A stretch of 64,000 nucleotides of DNA, from the NCBI RefSeq assembly GCF_004210375.1, contig NC_134831.1, positions 42,690,035 through 42,754,034 on the forward strand, in the 5' to 3' direction. The notes beneath the pieces were generated by a model. It searched no databases. It was not told where the DNA came from and saw nothing but the letters and a program-made list of their open reading frames with translations. Numbering within the stretch: the first letter of the stretch is position 1; each line of letters begins with the position of its first letter. The position numbers were made by a program, and so were the translations under genes. Source of the DNA: Tachypleus tridentatus. Lineage: Eukaryota; Arthropoda; Merostomata; Xiphosura; Limulidae. Shown here piece after piece: positions 37,195 through 49,011 of this stretch.

Positions 37195-37625
37195 GAATCC
37201 TTAACTTTGGTGGATTGAACAGATATAGGTTTTTGCTGAGATTGCAGGAATTTCTTTTTATGAGTCAAAGTACAATAATCAGAAAGAGCATCTGCTTTCT
37301 GCAGTGTTTCAACTTTCTTTTGATTCAACTAAGTTTTTAGGTCGTTACTTGCACAGAGTATAAATTCCTCAATTAGTCATAATTATCTTAGTTTGTCGAA
37401 ACTTTTGCCAGAAAGTAAATAATTTAACCATTGTTCAAAGTAAACCTCTTTCTCGTGGGCAAATTACATTTAAATTTGATTATCTTGCTAACGATAGCCT
37501 CGAAACCTTAGGTGATAAGCCTCTTACACAAACTCATATGCTTTGAGAATAGATGCTTTAACCTTGTAATTTGCACATTTTTCTAGTAAGAGAACAGCAT
37601 AAACTTCTCGTGCTTTACAGTCAAC
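37195..37625 (-). pseudogene. decayed Ty3/Gypsy-type gag (SCAN-like domain)
   Basis: One minus-strand frame reads through about 430 bp with roughly six stops and no clear frameshift. It gives AREVYAVL, KVKASILKAYEFV, EAYHLRFRGYR, FAHEKEVYFEQWLNY, EEFILCASNDLKT and KVETLQKADALSDYCTLTHK in order. These are the conserved blocks of the retroviral-capsid/SCAN-like gag of a Ty3/Gypsy retroelement group widespread in fish and invertebrates. No zinc knuckle, protease or pol was found downstream on that strand (36700-37190), and no LTRs were seen. It is a fragment of an old insertion. Confidence 0.8.
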
Positions 37626-37659
37626 ACACTTTCTAATAATAATTTGCTATTGATTAATA

Positions 37660-39110
37660 GCAATAAAACATTTTCTTTACTTTTCGTAAACTTTGAATAG
37701 TTTCATAAAATTGGATGGTTCAAAGTTAGATCAGGTTTTTCTGTTTTTACTTCTCACTAATCCGTTCTTTCAACGTTGATGTTTTTTTTTCTGTTTATCA
37801 CATTCTCTTTCTGAAGATACAGACCATTTTTATTGGGTTTTAAATATATTTAACCATTTTAATTATTTAGTTTTAATTGTTAATTAATTTTTATACCTTA
37901 ACCCTTGATGGGCATATCACTGTTTTATATTTCTTGAAATTTGTGACACTAAATCTTTATTAACTGTAATATTAATAATATTAAGACGGGTCTCGAGAAG
38001 ACTGATGCTAAAACGACTGAAGAAAAGAAGATGAGCAACTGAATACAGGTTTTCAGTTAACTAATAATCAATTAACTATCGAGTAGAGAACTACAAAATA
38101 ATCATATTTTTCATAATTCATAAACTGTTAAAATCTGTGTACAAAGGATGATTAGTGAATAAGAACAGGTCTTATATAAAAGAACTAACAGTGTGAGATG
38201 TCTGAAAGACATTGCGTTGCTTACTAAAAGGATGCTGAAGAAGCGAAAGCAGATGTATTGAATTGATGTGTTACTAAAGTGAATGTCTGAGAAAGGTTCA
38301 ATAATTTCAGACTTTAGAACTGTTAAACTGTTAAAAGTATATTATTTGTAATATACTGATTGTATAAAATATTATATGGAAGTGAGACAAAATATTCACG
38401 AAATTTTATCGTCTTCTGTGTAACCTGATTATGATTCAAATAATATTTCTTAGATAATTTGAAAGAAAATATTCGTGTATAGTTTGAAGGAATGTTAGAC
38501 ATGATTTATTAAGACCTTAAAACCTTGTCGACGTTAACCAATTTATGATTATTTTGATACAAATTGCAAATTCGTTAAAATATGTTTTATCATATTTTAC
38601 AAAAGGTGTTCAAAACAGAGAAATAAATGTTTCTATTTCACAATTCATCATTTATCGATTGAAAGTACTATGGACACTTGTTAAGTTTTAAACATACTTT
38701 ATCAGGTTATGGAGCTAGATCGGAGTTATTATGAGATTACTCATATGTCACACACCATCTTTCCACGCGAAGAGTGAAACCGATTTCTTTAGATTTTTAA
38801 ACTAGAAATTTCTCGTTTCTTTATCAGCCACTTTCTCACATGATAATAGAAACAAGACTGCTTGATCCCTGTCAAACGAGGAACTGAAATCAAAACTTGC
38901 GGTAATAAAAAGCTTCTCGGTGTAATGTGTCTCGATAACTAATTTAAGAATTAAAGTCGAAAATAATTTTCCTGAAAGTTGTATCCAATATATAGCTAGA
39001 AATTCAATGTAAGATAATATTATTTGTATAAAAACAACAACAACAAAAATAGTACAACAAATTGCATTTAAAGATTCAAATAATAAGAAATTTCTTGTTT
39101 GTTTAAAGAG
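37660..39110. other. AT-rich DNA, no gene seen
   Basis: No exon, element end or RNA gene recognised. Confidence 0.35.
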
Positions 39111-39114
39111 AGTT

Positions 39115-39435
39115 TCATGTAACTTTACCAGAGTCAGTAATACTTCTGAAAGCTTCTTGTAACATCACAAGTATCTGAATACTCCTGAAAGTGCCATGTA
39201 ACATCACCAGTATCTGGATCACTTCTGAAAGTGTTACGTAACATTATGATATTTGGATCACTCCTGAAAGTGTCAATTAACATCACGAGTATCTGGAATA
39301 CTTCGTAAAGTGTCATGTAGCATCACCAGCATCTGGATCACTCCTGAAAGTGTCACGTGAACGAGTATCTGGAATATTTCTGAAAGTGTCATGTAACATC
39401 ACCAGTTTCTGGAATACTCCTTAAAGTGTCAAGTC
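39115..39435. repeat. minisatellite, unit about 40 bp, about eight copies
   Basis: Units of the form CTGGATCACTCCTGAAAGTG, then TCACGTAACATCACCAGTAT, repeat with 38-41 bp spacing and scattered changes. One unit (about 39355) has a deletion. A minus-strand open frame across it (period about 13 residues, TGDVTWHFQEYSD-like) is a by-product of the repeat and is not a gene. Confidence 0.9.
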
Positions 39436-41399
39436 TTATTTGAAAGGTTGGTTTTTACGCCATTGCAAATTTCGAACCCGTTAGTGTATTATTTATACAA
39501 ACAGATTAGTAATTAAATTTTACAATAGAACTTTCCTCAGGAATTCGCGATTATTAGTATTAATCTATTAAGATTGTTAGTATAAATCTATTAAGTTTAC
39601 TTGTGAAAAATATTTGATTATTTAAAGATTTAATGACATTGTTCCACTGCACTCATGGTGATAGGTAGTCAATCTGTTTGTTGATAGGTTTAAGATATTG
39701 AAACTAAACAGGATATAGAGCTTAATTGAAACAAACGTTTTATTTAAGAGGACAAGTGTAGCTTATTCAACTCTACATTGCAGGTAAACGTTCTTATCCT
39801 CCATGGTTCAATCATTTGTTACACATGAAATACTCAGAAAATTGTGATTCAATAGAATGAATAAACGGATTTCCAACAGCTGCTTACGCTTGTCTTTTTC
39901 AGAGTTGGTCAAACTTTAAAACATAAAACTGGATTTATACAACGTTTACTTCTAGTCAACTAATTGAAAGAGGTCTCTCCGATACATCGTGGATCATCTT
40001 ACTCATCCACTTGAAAAATATAAATATAGGCTAATTTGATGATGATTATGAAAGTTCTGGATTGGTTGAGCTCAGTTCCAAGAAGTGTGAATTCTTTGGT
40101 TGATGTATAAGTTTCCTGGGACTCATTTTCAACTCATTTTCAACACATTTTCGATCTTAAATTGGATTTTTTTATTATTTTGCAATACCGAAGAACTTGC
40201 GTAAGGTAAAGAATTTCTTGCAATATGCTTGTCTGTTATCGCTTTCTAAAATAATTATCTAACATAGCTGTCAGTTTTATCAGTTCCTTGAATAAGAAAA
40301 TAATAATTAATGCTACAGAAAATAACTGTTGTACATTTAGAAAATAGTTACTATATGTTTTACAAGACGTAAGTCATTTCCTTTACTAGTAGCGTTTTTT
40401 TGGTTTACTAATATTAGTAGTTTAGAAACCTAGATTACCAGGCTGCTCGGTAAACTTCATAATTTTGACTTACATTACACATCGCGGTGGGCGGACCTTG
40501 GATATTCTGCTTTTTTGGAATCTCTTTTTAAACATTATTTATGATGTATATTGTAAAAAGTGTAATTGAAAAACAAACTAATTCGCAGTTGTTTTGATTT
40601 AAGAAAACACTGTAGACATATAATTCACGAGAGACAAGATATTGCTAAAAGTTACCGCTGTTTATGACAGTTATTTTTATACATTTATACATAAAATGTT
40701 TAAGATTTTAAAAATAACAAAATATTCTAGGATTTTATCTGACATAATCTTGAAATTCTTCGGCCCTCCTATGTCTCAAAATATTATTGGTGTTATAACC
40801 TAGTTCTTAAGTACAAGTTTTATTTTCTATTAGGTTCGAACTATACAATCAATACTTTTATACATTAGGTTTTGGTTTCATGACGTATCTGGAGTTTATG
40901 ATGAGAATAATATTATTTTTTTTACGTAAGTCGTGATTTCGGGAAATTAAAAATGTCGTGGTCTTAGAAACAATGAATTTATACCAAATTCATAAACTTA
41001 CCATATAAGCATGAATGGTTAATAAGAGTAAGTTCAAACTATTGATAAAAGGTAAAATTATTATACACTTAGAGCTTTTATTGGTGGCATATTAAGTTCA
41101 AACTTACCATCACTGTACGGTTCTTCGTCATCAATCACATTGGTTGAATCTTCTTGAAATGACGCAGATTTAATTATTTATTGTTCTTGTAACCGGTGTA
41201 TTAAGTTCTTTACCACACGATTATCTTGACGTTTCCTATAAATCAATTAGTTCACTTTGTAATGTTAAAAATATTAATACAGATACATTTGATGTTTTTA
41301 AGTATACAATAAAATATAATAGAGAGTAGACGTACCAACGTTTTTGATTTTTATCACTAAATAGATGTTTAAGTAACTATTGTTTTACAAAACACTATC
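39436..41399. other. AT-rich DNA, no gene seen
   Basis: No coding exon or mobile-element signature recognised. Confidence 0.35.
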
Positions 41400-41680
41400 G
41401 GCCCGGCATGGCCAAGTGTGTTAAGGCGTTCGACTTGTAATTCGAGAGTCGCGGGTTCGAATCTCGGTCGCACCAAACATGCTCACCTTTTCAACCGTGG
41501 CGGCGTTATAATGTGATTGTTAATCCCACTATTCGTTGGTAAAAGAGTAGCCCAAGAGTTGGCGGTGGGTGATGATGACTAGCTGCCTTCCCTCTGTAAT
41601 TTCAATTACACTGTTAAATTAGGGACAGCTTGCGAAGACAGCCCTCGAGTATCTTTGCGCGAAATTCAAAACAAACAAAC
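41400..41680 (+). repeat. tRNA-derived SINE, main family, copy D
   Basis: Near-complete, starting GGCCCGGCATGGCCAAGTGT with box B GGGTTCGAATC. The usual CTAGTCTTACACTG is replaced by CTGTAATTTCAATTACACTG. It is followed by a 215-bp block that is repeated after copy E. Confidence 0.92.
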
Positions 41681-41897
41681 AATCTTTTATTACATTATTG
41701 TGACTTGTCTGGAATAATTTGAGATCGCTAAAACTAATAGACTTGTTTTAATGGTTCTCTTGTGAAGGGTTATTATATGATGTTTAGGTATTACTGGAGT
41801 GTAACGTATGACACTAGTCACACTTGAAAAAATTTGTTGATCATTTAAATTTTTTAATTACGTTCCATTTTTATCGAAACGCCACTAATTTTGTAAG
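41681..41897 (+). repeat. flanking block shared with 45347-45540
   Basis: ACATTATTGTGACTTGTCTG through GAAACGCCACTAATTTTGTA matches 45353-45540 with few differences and a 15-bp gap. Together with the SINE it makes a repeat unit of about 500 bp, 3.7 kb apart. Confidence 0.85.
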
Positions 41898-44800
41898 ATA
41901 CCGTTTATGAGACTGTTGCATCTAATTCGGCGCCAGGAATTCTCTTATAGTATTCAAAACGTCTTCATCTCTGAATATCTCTGAATCCCGAAGACTTGCT
42001 CTTATACCAAGGTTCTCTGTTACACTTAAGAAATCTTACATATGCTTCAGAAACCATTTTTACATCACCAGCTACTCTAAATGGATCTACGTGTACTTAC
42101 ATGTTTTACAAAATATCTACGCACATTCAGAAATGTATCGAAATGTATCTAGTGAAGAGTTTCAAACATCGTAATCTGTTTCAAAGCCAATGTGTGTCAC
42201 GCCACACTTAACTTCTCGAAATACAAGGAGCCATAAAAGCTAAAATTTAGTTATCGAGATAGGATATTTCGATTAGTCTGTCCATTACGTGTTATTGACG
42301 CGGGTACACGGGGCCGTAAGGTAGTGGGAGGTTTCTTTGGAATATGAAATAATTCCATGAAAAATAAGAACAAAATAAAACCTAAGAATTTAAACAATGT
42401 ATTCTAAGGATATTAAATAAGTAATATAAATAAGTTATTTTTTCTACGCCTTAAAATAAAATAATTAACACTGATTTCAAACAATAGTGTATAAGGATCT
42501 CATTGATTGGATACATTGGTAAAATACAGACAGTTTCCTTTTTAAATATTATACACATTGCCATTATAAACGTTACAATAACATTTAAAAGAAAAAATAA
42601 AAGAAGGAATTTAAAGATTTTTGAAACAATTAAAACAAGGTACAAAAAATTGAAACCAATAGTTTACGTGTTACATCAAGAAGCATTACGCAAGTTTACA
42701 GAAACCTTATTAGAAGCAGGTTGTGCATAACATCTGTATGCTTTTCATAAAGAGTGGAGCTGAAGCCTTATATCATTTTATTAGCTCTGAGGTATATTAT
42801 ATGAACAATATGTTATATGGTCAATAGTGGCAAAGCCGGTATTTGTATAAGAAAACACATCAAGTGTTTTACAAATTTACATAAGCTATACAAAAGTTTA
42901 TGGGAAAAAAATAGTGCCTACACATTCGTAGTATCTGTATCTGCATTCGAAGGGGAATAATAAAAAGACCATTTTCATGAACATTTGAGCAATTATATTT
43001 AAGTTACAGAAAAAAAGCTTTTCCTGGGAATTGAAAACTATGAGTTATGTCTTAAGAGGCAGTTGAGTGTATTGAAGGTTGATAAGTATGTATAAATACG
43101 TATGCTTTCTAAATTAAATCTGACAGAATTCCTACTGGTTTTTATATTTTACTATACGCTTACTTTTATCATGTATACGATGATTTTTAATTGTTAAAAT
43201 AAAATAAACAAAACTTTTTAAATTATTTGAAAGTGAAATTAACATTAATGACAGATATTTTTATCCTTTATTAGTATATTTCTGAAATTATTTTTATCAC
43301 AATAACTATATTCACCTCTATAGCTGTGACAAAACCCAAATTATCAACCATTTCTGAATTAATTGTGGCAGCTATCAGGTTGTATTGCATACTCCAGCTT
43401 GTCACTTCTCTGCTAAAACTAAATAAATTAATATCTTTTTCATGACATATATAAATATGTCAACATCTTTTGAGCGAGAAATATCAAAGTTAGAAACTCG
43501 ATTTTCTGAAATTAAAATAAAATATGTTAGATGTCTAATTGTAGGTTAGATTTCGAGAAAGACAAAATTTGAAACGACAACATTACCGTCTCTACTGTTC
43601 CGTTATGTAGCTTTCATCATTGTTTTATCAATACTCAATTATTTTAGATTTCTTTCAAACACAACATGACTGTAGTTGTTCCTTTCTCTGAACAGAACAA
43701 TCATCTTTGTTCTCCATTTATAACATCGCTCTCTTTAATCTTGCTGTTTCTTATATCGCAAAATTAGTTTTGTTTCTCTGTCCGAAGTGTGAATTTTTGC
43801 CCAAACAGATGACAGTCATAATGACTTAGATCTCGTCAAATAATTAGTAGATTTTTTTAAAGGTCATAACAACCTTCTGCAGCACTTATTGTTGTGCTAT
43901 AATATACAGTAACGTACTATTTGTGATGTGTTGATACCAGCTCTTTCTCCAGATTGTTAACCCTTGTACATAATCAGCATTCAAACAAAACTAATTGAGT
44001 TTTTGAAATAACTGAGGTAGGTTAAAAGCTTTATTAGAGAATGAATTTAGACAACGACGATAATCCCAAAAACAACAACAAAAAGCTCTTACCTCTCTCA
44101 AGTTCTTAAGTATTGGCCAATAATGAACAAATTCAATCAAAGATGGATCTCTGGACATTCCTCTTTTGCTGACAATGTTTTCTGGGACAGTTTACATTTC
44201 TTGAGATTAAGCTTAAGGTTTATTTTCCTCAACCACTCATTCAGATTTTCTTTTAAAATATTATCATTTGTGAATAGTTGTCCTAAGTCTCTTTGAATTA
44301 ATGCCTCCGTACTTACTATAATAAACATATTTTACAATAGATATATGTACATATATTTATCCAAAAACAACTTTAAGTATTGTTTGAAGGCTATTTTTCT
44401 TAATAAAATCATTTTTTAAAAGGCTTCTTGACTCTTTCGAGAATGTTAGCTACAAACTGTCTCAATGCCATCTTGATTCATACCAAGGAAGAGAGAGCCT
44501 TGTCCGACAATTTTTGAACCAATCAATACAGGTTTCCTTAAGACTGAGTAAGCAAAACAAGTCGTAATAAATGGAATCAATGATCGTTTTGTAGAATGAA
44601 CAGTAGTCCTACTACTTTTTATATGATCCACTGTTGGCTGGAGTTGACATCCAATGTACTATTTAAATTTGAATCAAACTTAAAAATTACACATTACATA
44701 TTTAACTAACTCTAGCGTTAATCCACATAATATATATTAACAGTCATCTAATCTTTTGAATTCGATTGGTTTCTTTATACGTTTCTCAACTAATTATTAT

Positions 44801-45083
44801 ATCCTATGTCTGTATAATTCAACTCGTGAGCTTATTTCCACCAATCAGAAAGCCCTTCACACGTGTTTCAACACTCATTTGTTAACGATAACTACTATAT
44901 TTTTTATTCTTGGCAGTTTGCCAGTAATATCTTTATCGCTTTATATCTTTAATACTTTCCATACTACAAATACGTTTAAATTGGGTATTTACCTTCCTTG
45001 TTTTCTTTTGAAATTCACGAATTGGAGACCCTCCATAACCAACTCATTAAAAGTACAAATTTGTTTTGCATTTGTCGTTACAT
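41898..45083. other. AT-rich DNA with repeat fragments, no firm gene
   Basis: A minus-strand frame at 44328-44137 has KINLKLNLKKCKLSQKTLS, faintly like the LKKCK segment of a Gypsy reverse transcriptase, but too little is left to be sure. Another minus-strand frame at 44631-44446 has normal composition without a recognised match. A dispersed repeat lies at 42187-42300. Confidence 0.35.
42187..42300 (+). repeat. dispersed repeat, diverged copy (pairs with 63049-63165)
   Basis: TGTGTCACGCCACACTTAAC, CATAAAAGCTAAAATTTAGT and GTCTGTCCATTA line up in order with TGTGTCACTCCACGTCACGA, CATAAAAGCCAAAATGCATT and GTCTGTTCATT at 63049-63165. Confidence 0.5.
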
Positions 45084-45351
45084 GTATGGCCAAGCGTGTT
45101 AAGGCGTTCGACTCGTAATCCGAGGGTCGCGGGTTCGCGCCCGCGTCGCGTTAAACATGCTTGCTCTCCCAGCCGTGGGGGTGTATAATGTGACGGTCAA
45201 TCCCACTATTCGTTGGTAAAAACGTAGCCCAAGAGTTGGCGGTGGGTGGTGATGACTAGCTGCCTTCCCTCTAGTCTTACACTGCTAAATTAGGGACGGC
45301 TAGCACATATAGCCCTCGAGTAGCTTTGTGCAAAATTCCAAAACAAACAAA
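45084..45351 (+). repeat. tRNA-derived SINE, main family, copy E
   Basis: Lacks the first bases of the head but is otherwise close to copy D; box B reads GGGTTCGCGCC. The body and tail are intact, ending CCAAAACAAACAAAT. The conserved downstream block follows. Confidence 0.92.
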
Positions 45352-45540
45352 TACATTATTGTGACTTGTCTAGAATAATTTGAGATCGCTAAAACTAATA
45401 CACTTGCTTCAATGGTCTTCTTGTGAAGGGTAATTATATGATGTTTCGGTATTACTGGAGTGTGACACTTGAAGAAAATTTGTTGATGATTTAAATTTTT
45501 GATTACGTTCCATTTTTATCGAAACGCCACTAATTTTGTA
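45352..45540 (+). repeat. flanking block shared with 41681-41897
   Basis: Second copy of the non-SINE part of the 500-bp repeat unit, ending AAACGCCACTAATTTTGTAA. Confidence 0.85.
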
Positions 45541-45611
45541 AAATCTGATCGGGGATATTAGAGTGAGAGGATGCTGAAAGTAATAAACTTATTTATTTAG
45601 AAAAAAGAAAC

Positions 45612-45798
45612 CTCGTTCATCAAATATGCTCGCCATTTAAGCCATGGTGGCGTTATAATGTGACGGTCAATCCCACTATTCGTTGGTAAAAGAGTAGCCC
45701 AAGAGTCGGCGGTGGGTGGTGATGACTACCTGTCTTCCCTCTAGCCTTACACTACTAAATTAGCTTTGTGCTAAATTTAAGAAAACAAACAAACAAAA
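45612..45798 (+). repeat. tRNA-derived SINE, main family, copy F, head missing
   Basis: Starts within the body (CTCGTTCATCAAATATGCTC) and lacks the tRNA-like promoter. It also lacks the GGGACGGCTAGC...CTCGAG segment before the tail. An (ACAA)n end remains. Confidence 0.85.
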
Positions 45799-45869
45799 TG
45801 TCGAAACACATCTTTCAGTAAGGCAAATGATGTTACATACGTTCTTGTTTTGTATATACCTCGAAAAGA

Positions 45870-46710
45870 AAATAATTATATATACCACTCCATAACAAAA
45901 CAGGATATTGAGCAAGCATTACACAATCTAAATATACCATACACTAAAGTGGAAAGAATTATATCCAAGGTCACAAATTAAGCAACAAATTTAATAAGAG
46001 TAGACATGGAACAACATTACAATATCTTGGAACTGATAAACAATGGTATCATTTTGTGGTACCAAAAATTCCAAGTGGAACAACTAAAACACCAGCAGTA
46101 GTAATTATACAGTGTTTTAATGGCCAAAGATATGGACATGTTTCAGCAGCATGTCGAGCAACACCGAGGTGTTGCGATGTGACGGTGAACACCACATATC
46201 TGCTTGTGAAAAAGAACAAGCCACACCAAACTGCTGTAACTGTGGAGAAACACATACAGCAAATTATAATGGATGCGACAAATATAAACAGCATCTATGA
46301 AATCAAAACAATAAAACCAGCACAAGATAACATACCAAACACAATAACACAACAAACATGCATAACTACAGAACCAATTACATATGCACAAAAGTTGAAA
46401 GAAAACACTACACAACCAAAACCAGTAACTAAAGAACAACAAAATTCAACCAAAACAGTAACCACTTTACAAAAACTTAACAAAATCACAGATACAACAA
46501 ACATCCAAGAAAACAACAATCTTACAGTAAAAGAAAACACAAACGACAAAACAAGTCTTAATTAAAAACGTTCTTACAGAGTTCATTATAGAATTTATAA
46601 AATCAACCCAATCAAAAGATAGCATAGACCTTTTCATAAATATAGCTAAAAAACACATAACACCACACATACCGCAACTAATAACAACAATCACAGGATA
46701 CATGCTAAAA
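45870..46710 (+). pseudogene. LINE-1 of the window: ORF1 (gag-like) of a jockey-type element
   Basis: Plus-strand frames give DIEQALHNLNIPYTKVERII, then QRYGHVSAACRATPRC, and after a frameshift CDGEHH..CEKEQATPNCCNCGETHTANYNGC. These are three CCHC zinc knuckles, the hallmark of jockey-clade ORF1 nucleic-acid-binding proteins. A Thr/Asn/Gln/Lys-rich tail follows (to about 46565), then a short C-terminal piece. At least one stop (about 45980) and two frameshifts are present. The sense strand is strongly A-rich and G-poor. Confidence 0.75.
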
Positions 46711-46734
46711 TCTTAAATTCACAGCTCTAAGCAT

Positions 46735-48575
46735 CAACATTTAAGGTGCAATTGCTTCCAAGAAACACGAGATCGAAGACTTAATAACAGATACTAACCC
46801 TGATATTCTTATTATAAGTGAAACACTAATTTATTCTAAGAATAGATTGAAAATATGTAACTATACGTCAATAAGAAGAAATAGAAGAAATAATCATGAC
46901 ACCAACAGAGGAATTATGTTACAAAATAAAAATCATCTTTCAGTTACTGAGATCCAAATGAACAGAAACAATGAAAATATAGTGGTTGATATCCTCTTAG
47001 GAAACCACTCGATAATAACAATAGCAGGATTATAGTGTTCTCCAACTAAGTGCACAGACATAAATCTGATCTACAACATCTTTTCCCACAACCAAAATAC
47101 AATAGCAAACATAAGAACTTTGGATGAAAATCCACTAACTTCAATGGCAGACTTCTATTACAATTTATAGGTAACAATAACATATCCCTTATTAATGATA
47201 ATACACCAACCCATATTACCTATGCAACAAATTCAAATTATATCTTAGACATCTGTCTCACCTCCTTTAATGTTAGACAAAAGCTAATAAATTTTAACGT
47301 GGGAAACGATGTTGACAGCTACCATCTCCCAATATGGTGTGTCTTCGATCTCACCCTCCATAAAGATAAAATCTGTAAGCAAGACAAATTTGATTACAAA
47401 AAAGCAAATTGGCAAGAATTTCAAAAAGTATTAGACAACATACTACTAGACCAAATTATACATACAGCAAACAATGAATCAGAAATTGTTTCTTACAGTC
47501 AAATAATCATGGAGTGCCTTTTAAAAGCAGCTACGGACACGGTACCAAAACAACAATACACAACCACAAACAATGCATGGAAACCAACCAAACAACTATT
47601 AACAATGATAAAACAACAGAGAAATTAAGAAGATTATTCATGGCAACAAGAGAACAAGAAATAAAAACACAAATTAACAACATTAGAAATAAAATTAGAG
47701 CATAAATTGAACTGCTAAAACAAGAAAAACGGAACAACCTCTGTTCCCAACTAAACCAACAAACAAACCCCAGTAAGTTCTGGCTACACTTAAAAAGATT
47801 CGCAAATGAACCCACGACAAGAAAATACTCAACAGTGGAATATAACAACACCTTGGCACAAACCAACAAAGAAAAGGCAGAAGCCTTCAAACATCAATTA
47901 CAAAACATATTTAAAACACACAATGACTCGGACATGTACAACTATTACTACAATAAAGTAAACAACCACGTAACAAATAACATAGAATTATATAAACCAC
48001 ATTTTCCAGTCAACATTAAAAACAGCAACATATGACCACAATACCCAACTGCGCACTAAAAAAATCAAATTAAATGAACTTGAACAAGCAATCAAAAATT
48101 CAAAAAACAAAGCACCGGGAAATGATGGAATAGAAACAATTCTTTTCAGAAAAGGCACTCCAAAATTATTTGACCACCTATTACCCATATTTAATTTATC
48201 TCTATACTCTAAATACATTCCAGTTTCTTGGAAGCAAGCTAATATTTTAATGTTCCGCAAAGAAGGAAAACCAGCCAATAAACCAAACAGTTATCGACCG
48301 ATCAGCCTGACCAGCTGTGTAGGCAAAATTCTTGAAAGAATAATAACTAATAGACTCTCCACATTTTTGGAGATTAATTCAAAATTACAAGAAGAACAAA
48401 GCGGATTTAGAAAATATAGACAAACAACAGATCATTTAATTAGATTAACTGAAACAATAATAAACACCTTTTATAAAAAAGAATACACTGTCGCCTGCTT
48501 CCTTGATATCGAGAAAGCATTCGACCACTATATGGCACAATGGTCTTCGGTTTCGTATGTTTGAAGGTAAACTGT
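46735..48575 (+). pseudogene. LINE-1 ORF2: endonuclease and truncated reverse transcriptase
   Basis: An AP-endonuclease-like region (46740-47300: DILIISETL, GIMLQNKNH and VVDILLGNHSIITIAGLYCS pieces) precedes a linker and the reverse transcriptase. The latter gives KAPGNDGIETILF, NSYRPISLTSCVGKILERII, EEQSGFRKYRQTTDHLIRL and FLDIEKAFD, then in another frame WHNGLRFRMFE. The sequence stops there, between motifs A and B. The YADD box, thumb and 3' end are absent, apparently lost near 48570 next to the hAT region. Several frameshifts and stops occur. Confidence 0.8.
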
Positions 48576-48579
48576 GGAG

Positions 48580-49010
48580 GGGCTTCCCAAAATGTCATCA
48601 ATATGAAGTATAGACTGTAAATTATAATAATGTAAATACCAAGGTACATTTCAGAAAGGTGTGCTATTTTGAACTGCGTTTTCAATGCAGTTTTCATTGG
48701 AATCTCATACTCTGATTAATAATTCATTGTTACAAATTAGAAATAATCTGTTTATGAAAATACGCGTATATGTAAAAGAGGAAGCTTACCTAAATTCCAC
48801 CCAAGGTAATACATAATAATAAAGAAAATCAAGATCAGCTTAGATTGAACATTTAATATACCATTAAGAGTAAAGCTACAAATAAAATAAATATTACATA
48901 AATACAAAGTTTACATAGCAGAAACGAATTATCCCATGTGAAGTTAATACACTCTTAGGAAAAGCAAGGTCACTGTCAGGCTAACTATCTTTCATCATGT
49001 TGTGTTTATA
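48580..49010. other. junction between LINE-1 and hAT, no coding signal
   Basis: AT-rich; it probably contains the 3' untranslated end of the hAT element and its terminal inverted repeat, which I could not place. Confidence 0.3.
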
Positions 49011-49011
49011 G

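Noticed and set aside
39134-39316. 60-codon minus-strand repetitive protein
   Set aside because: The frame is a by-product of the 40-bp minisatellite; the period and decay follow the DNA repeat.
44137-44328. Gypsy reverse-transcriptase fragment (KINLKLNLKKCKLSQ)
   Set aside because: The similarity covers too few residues, the following GH(I/V)VS block is absent and no neighbouring pol motif was found, so it is not called.
44756-45118. 120-codon plus-strand frame with hydrophobic stretches
   Set aside because: It begins at a non-ATG codon, is AT-driven in composition and runs into SINE copy E.
46143-46703. Several minus-strand Cys/Phe/Val-rich frames, seemingly membrane proteins
   Set aside because: They are the complement of the A/C-rich LINE-1 ORF1, whose zinc knuckles and tail account for the sequence.
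47531-47890. 119-codon minus-strand hydrophobic frame
   Set aside because: Complement of the A-rich linker of LINE-1 ORF2.
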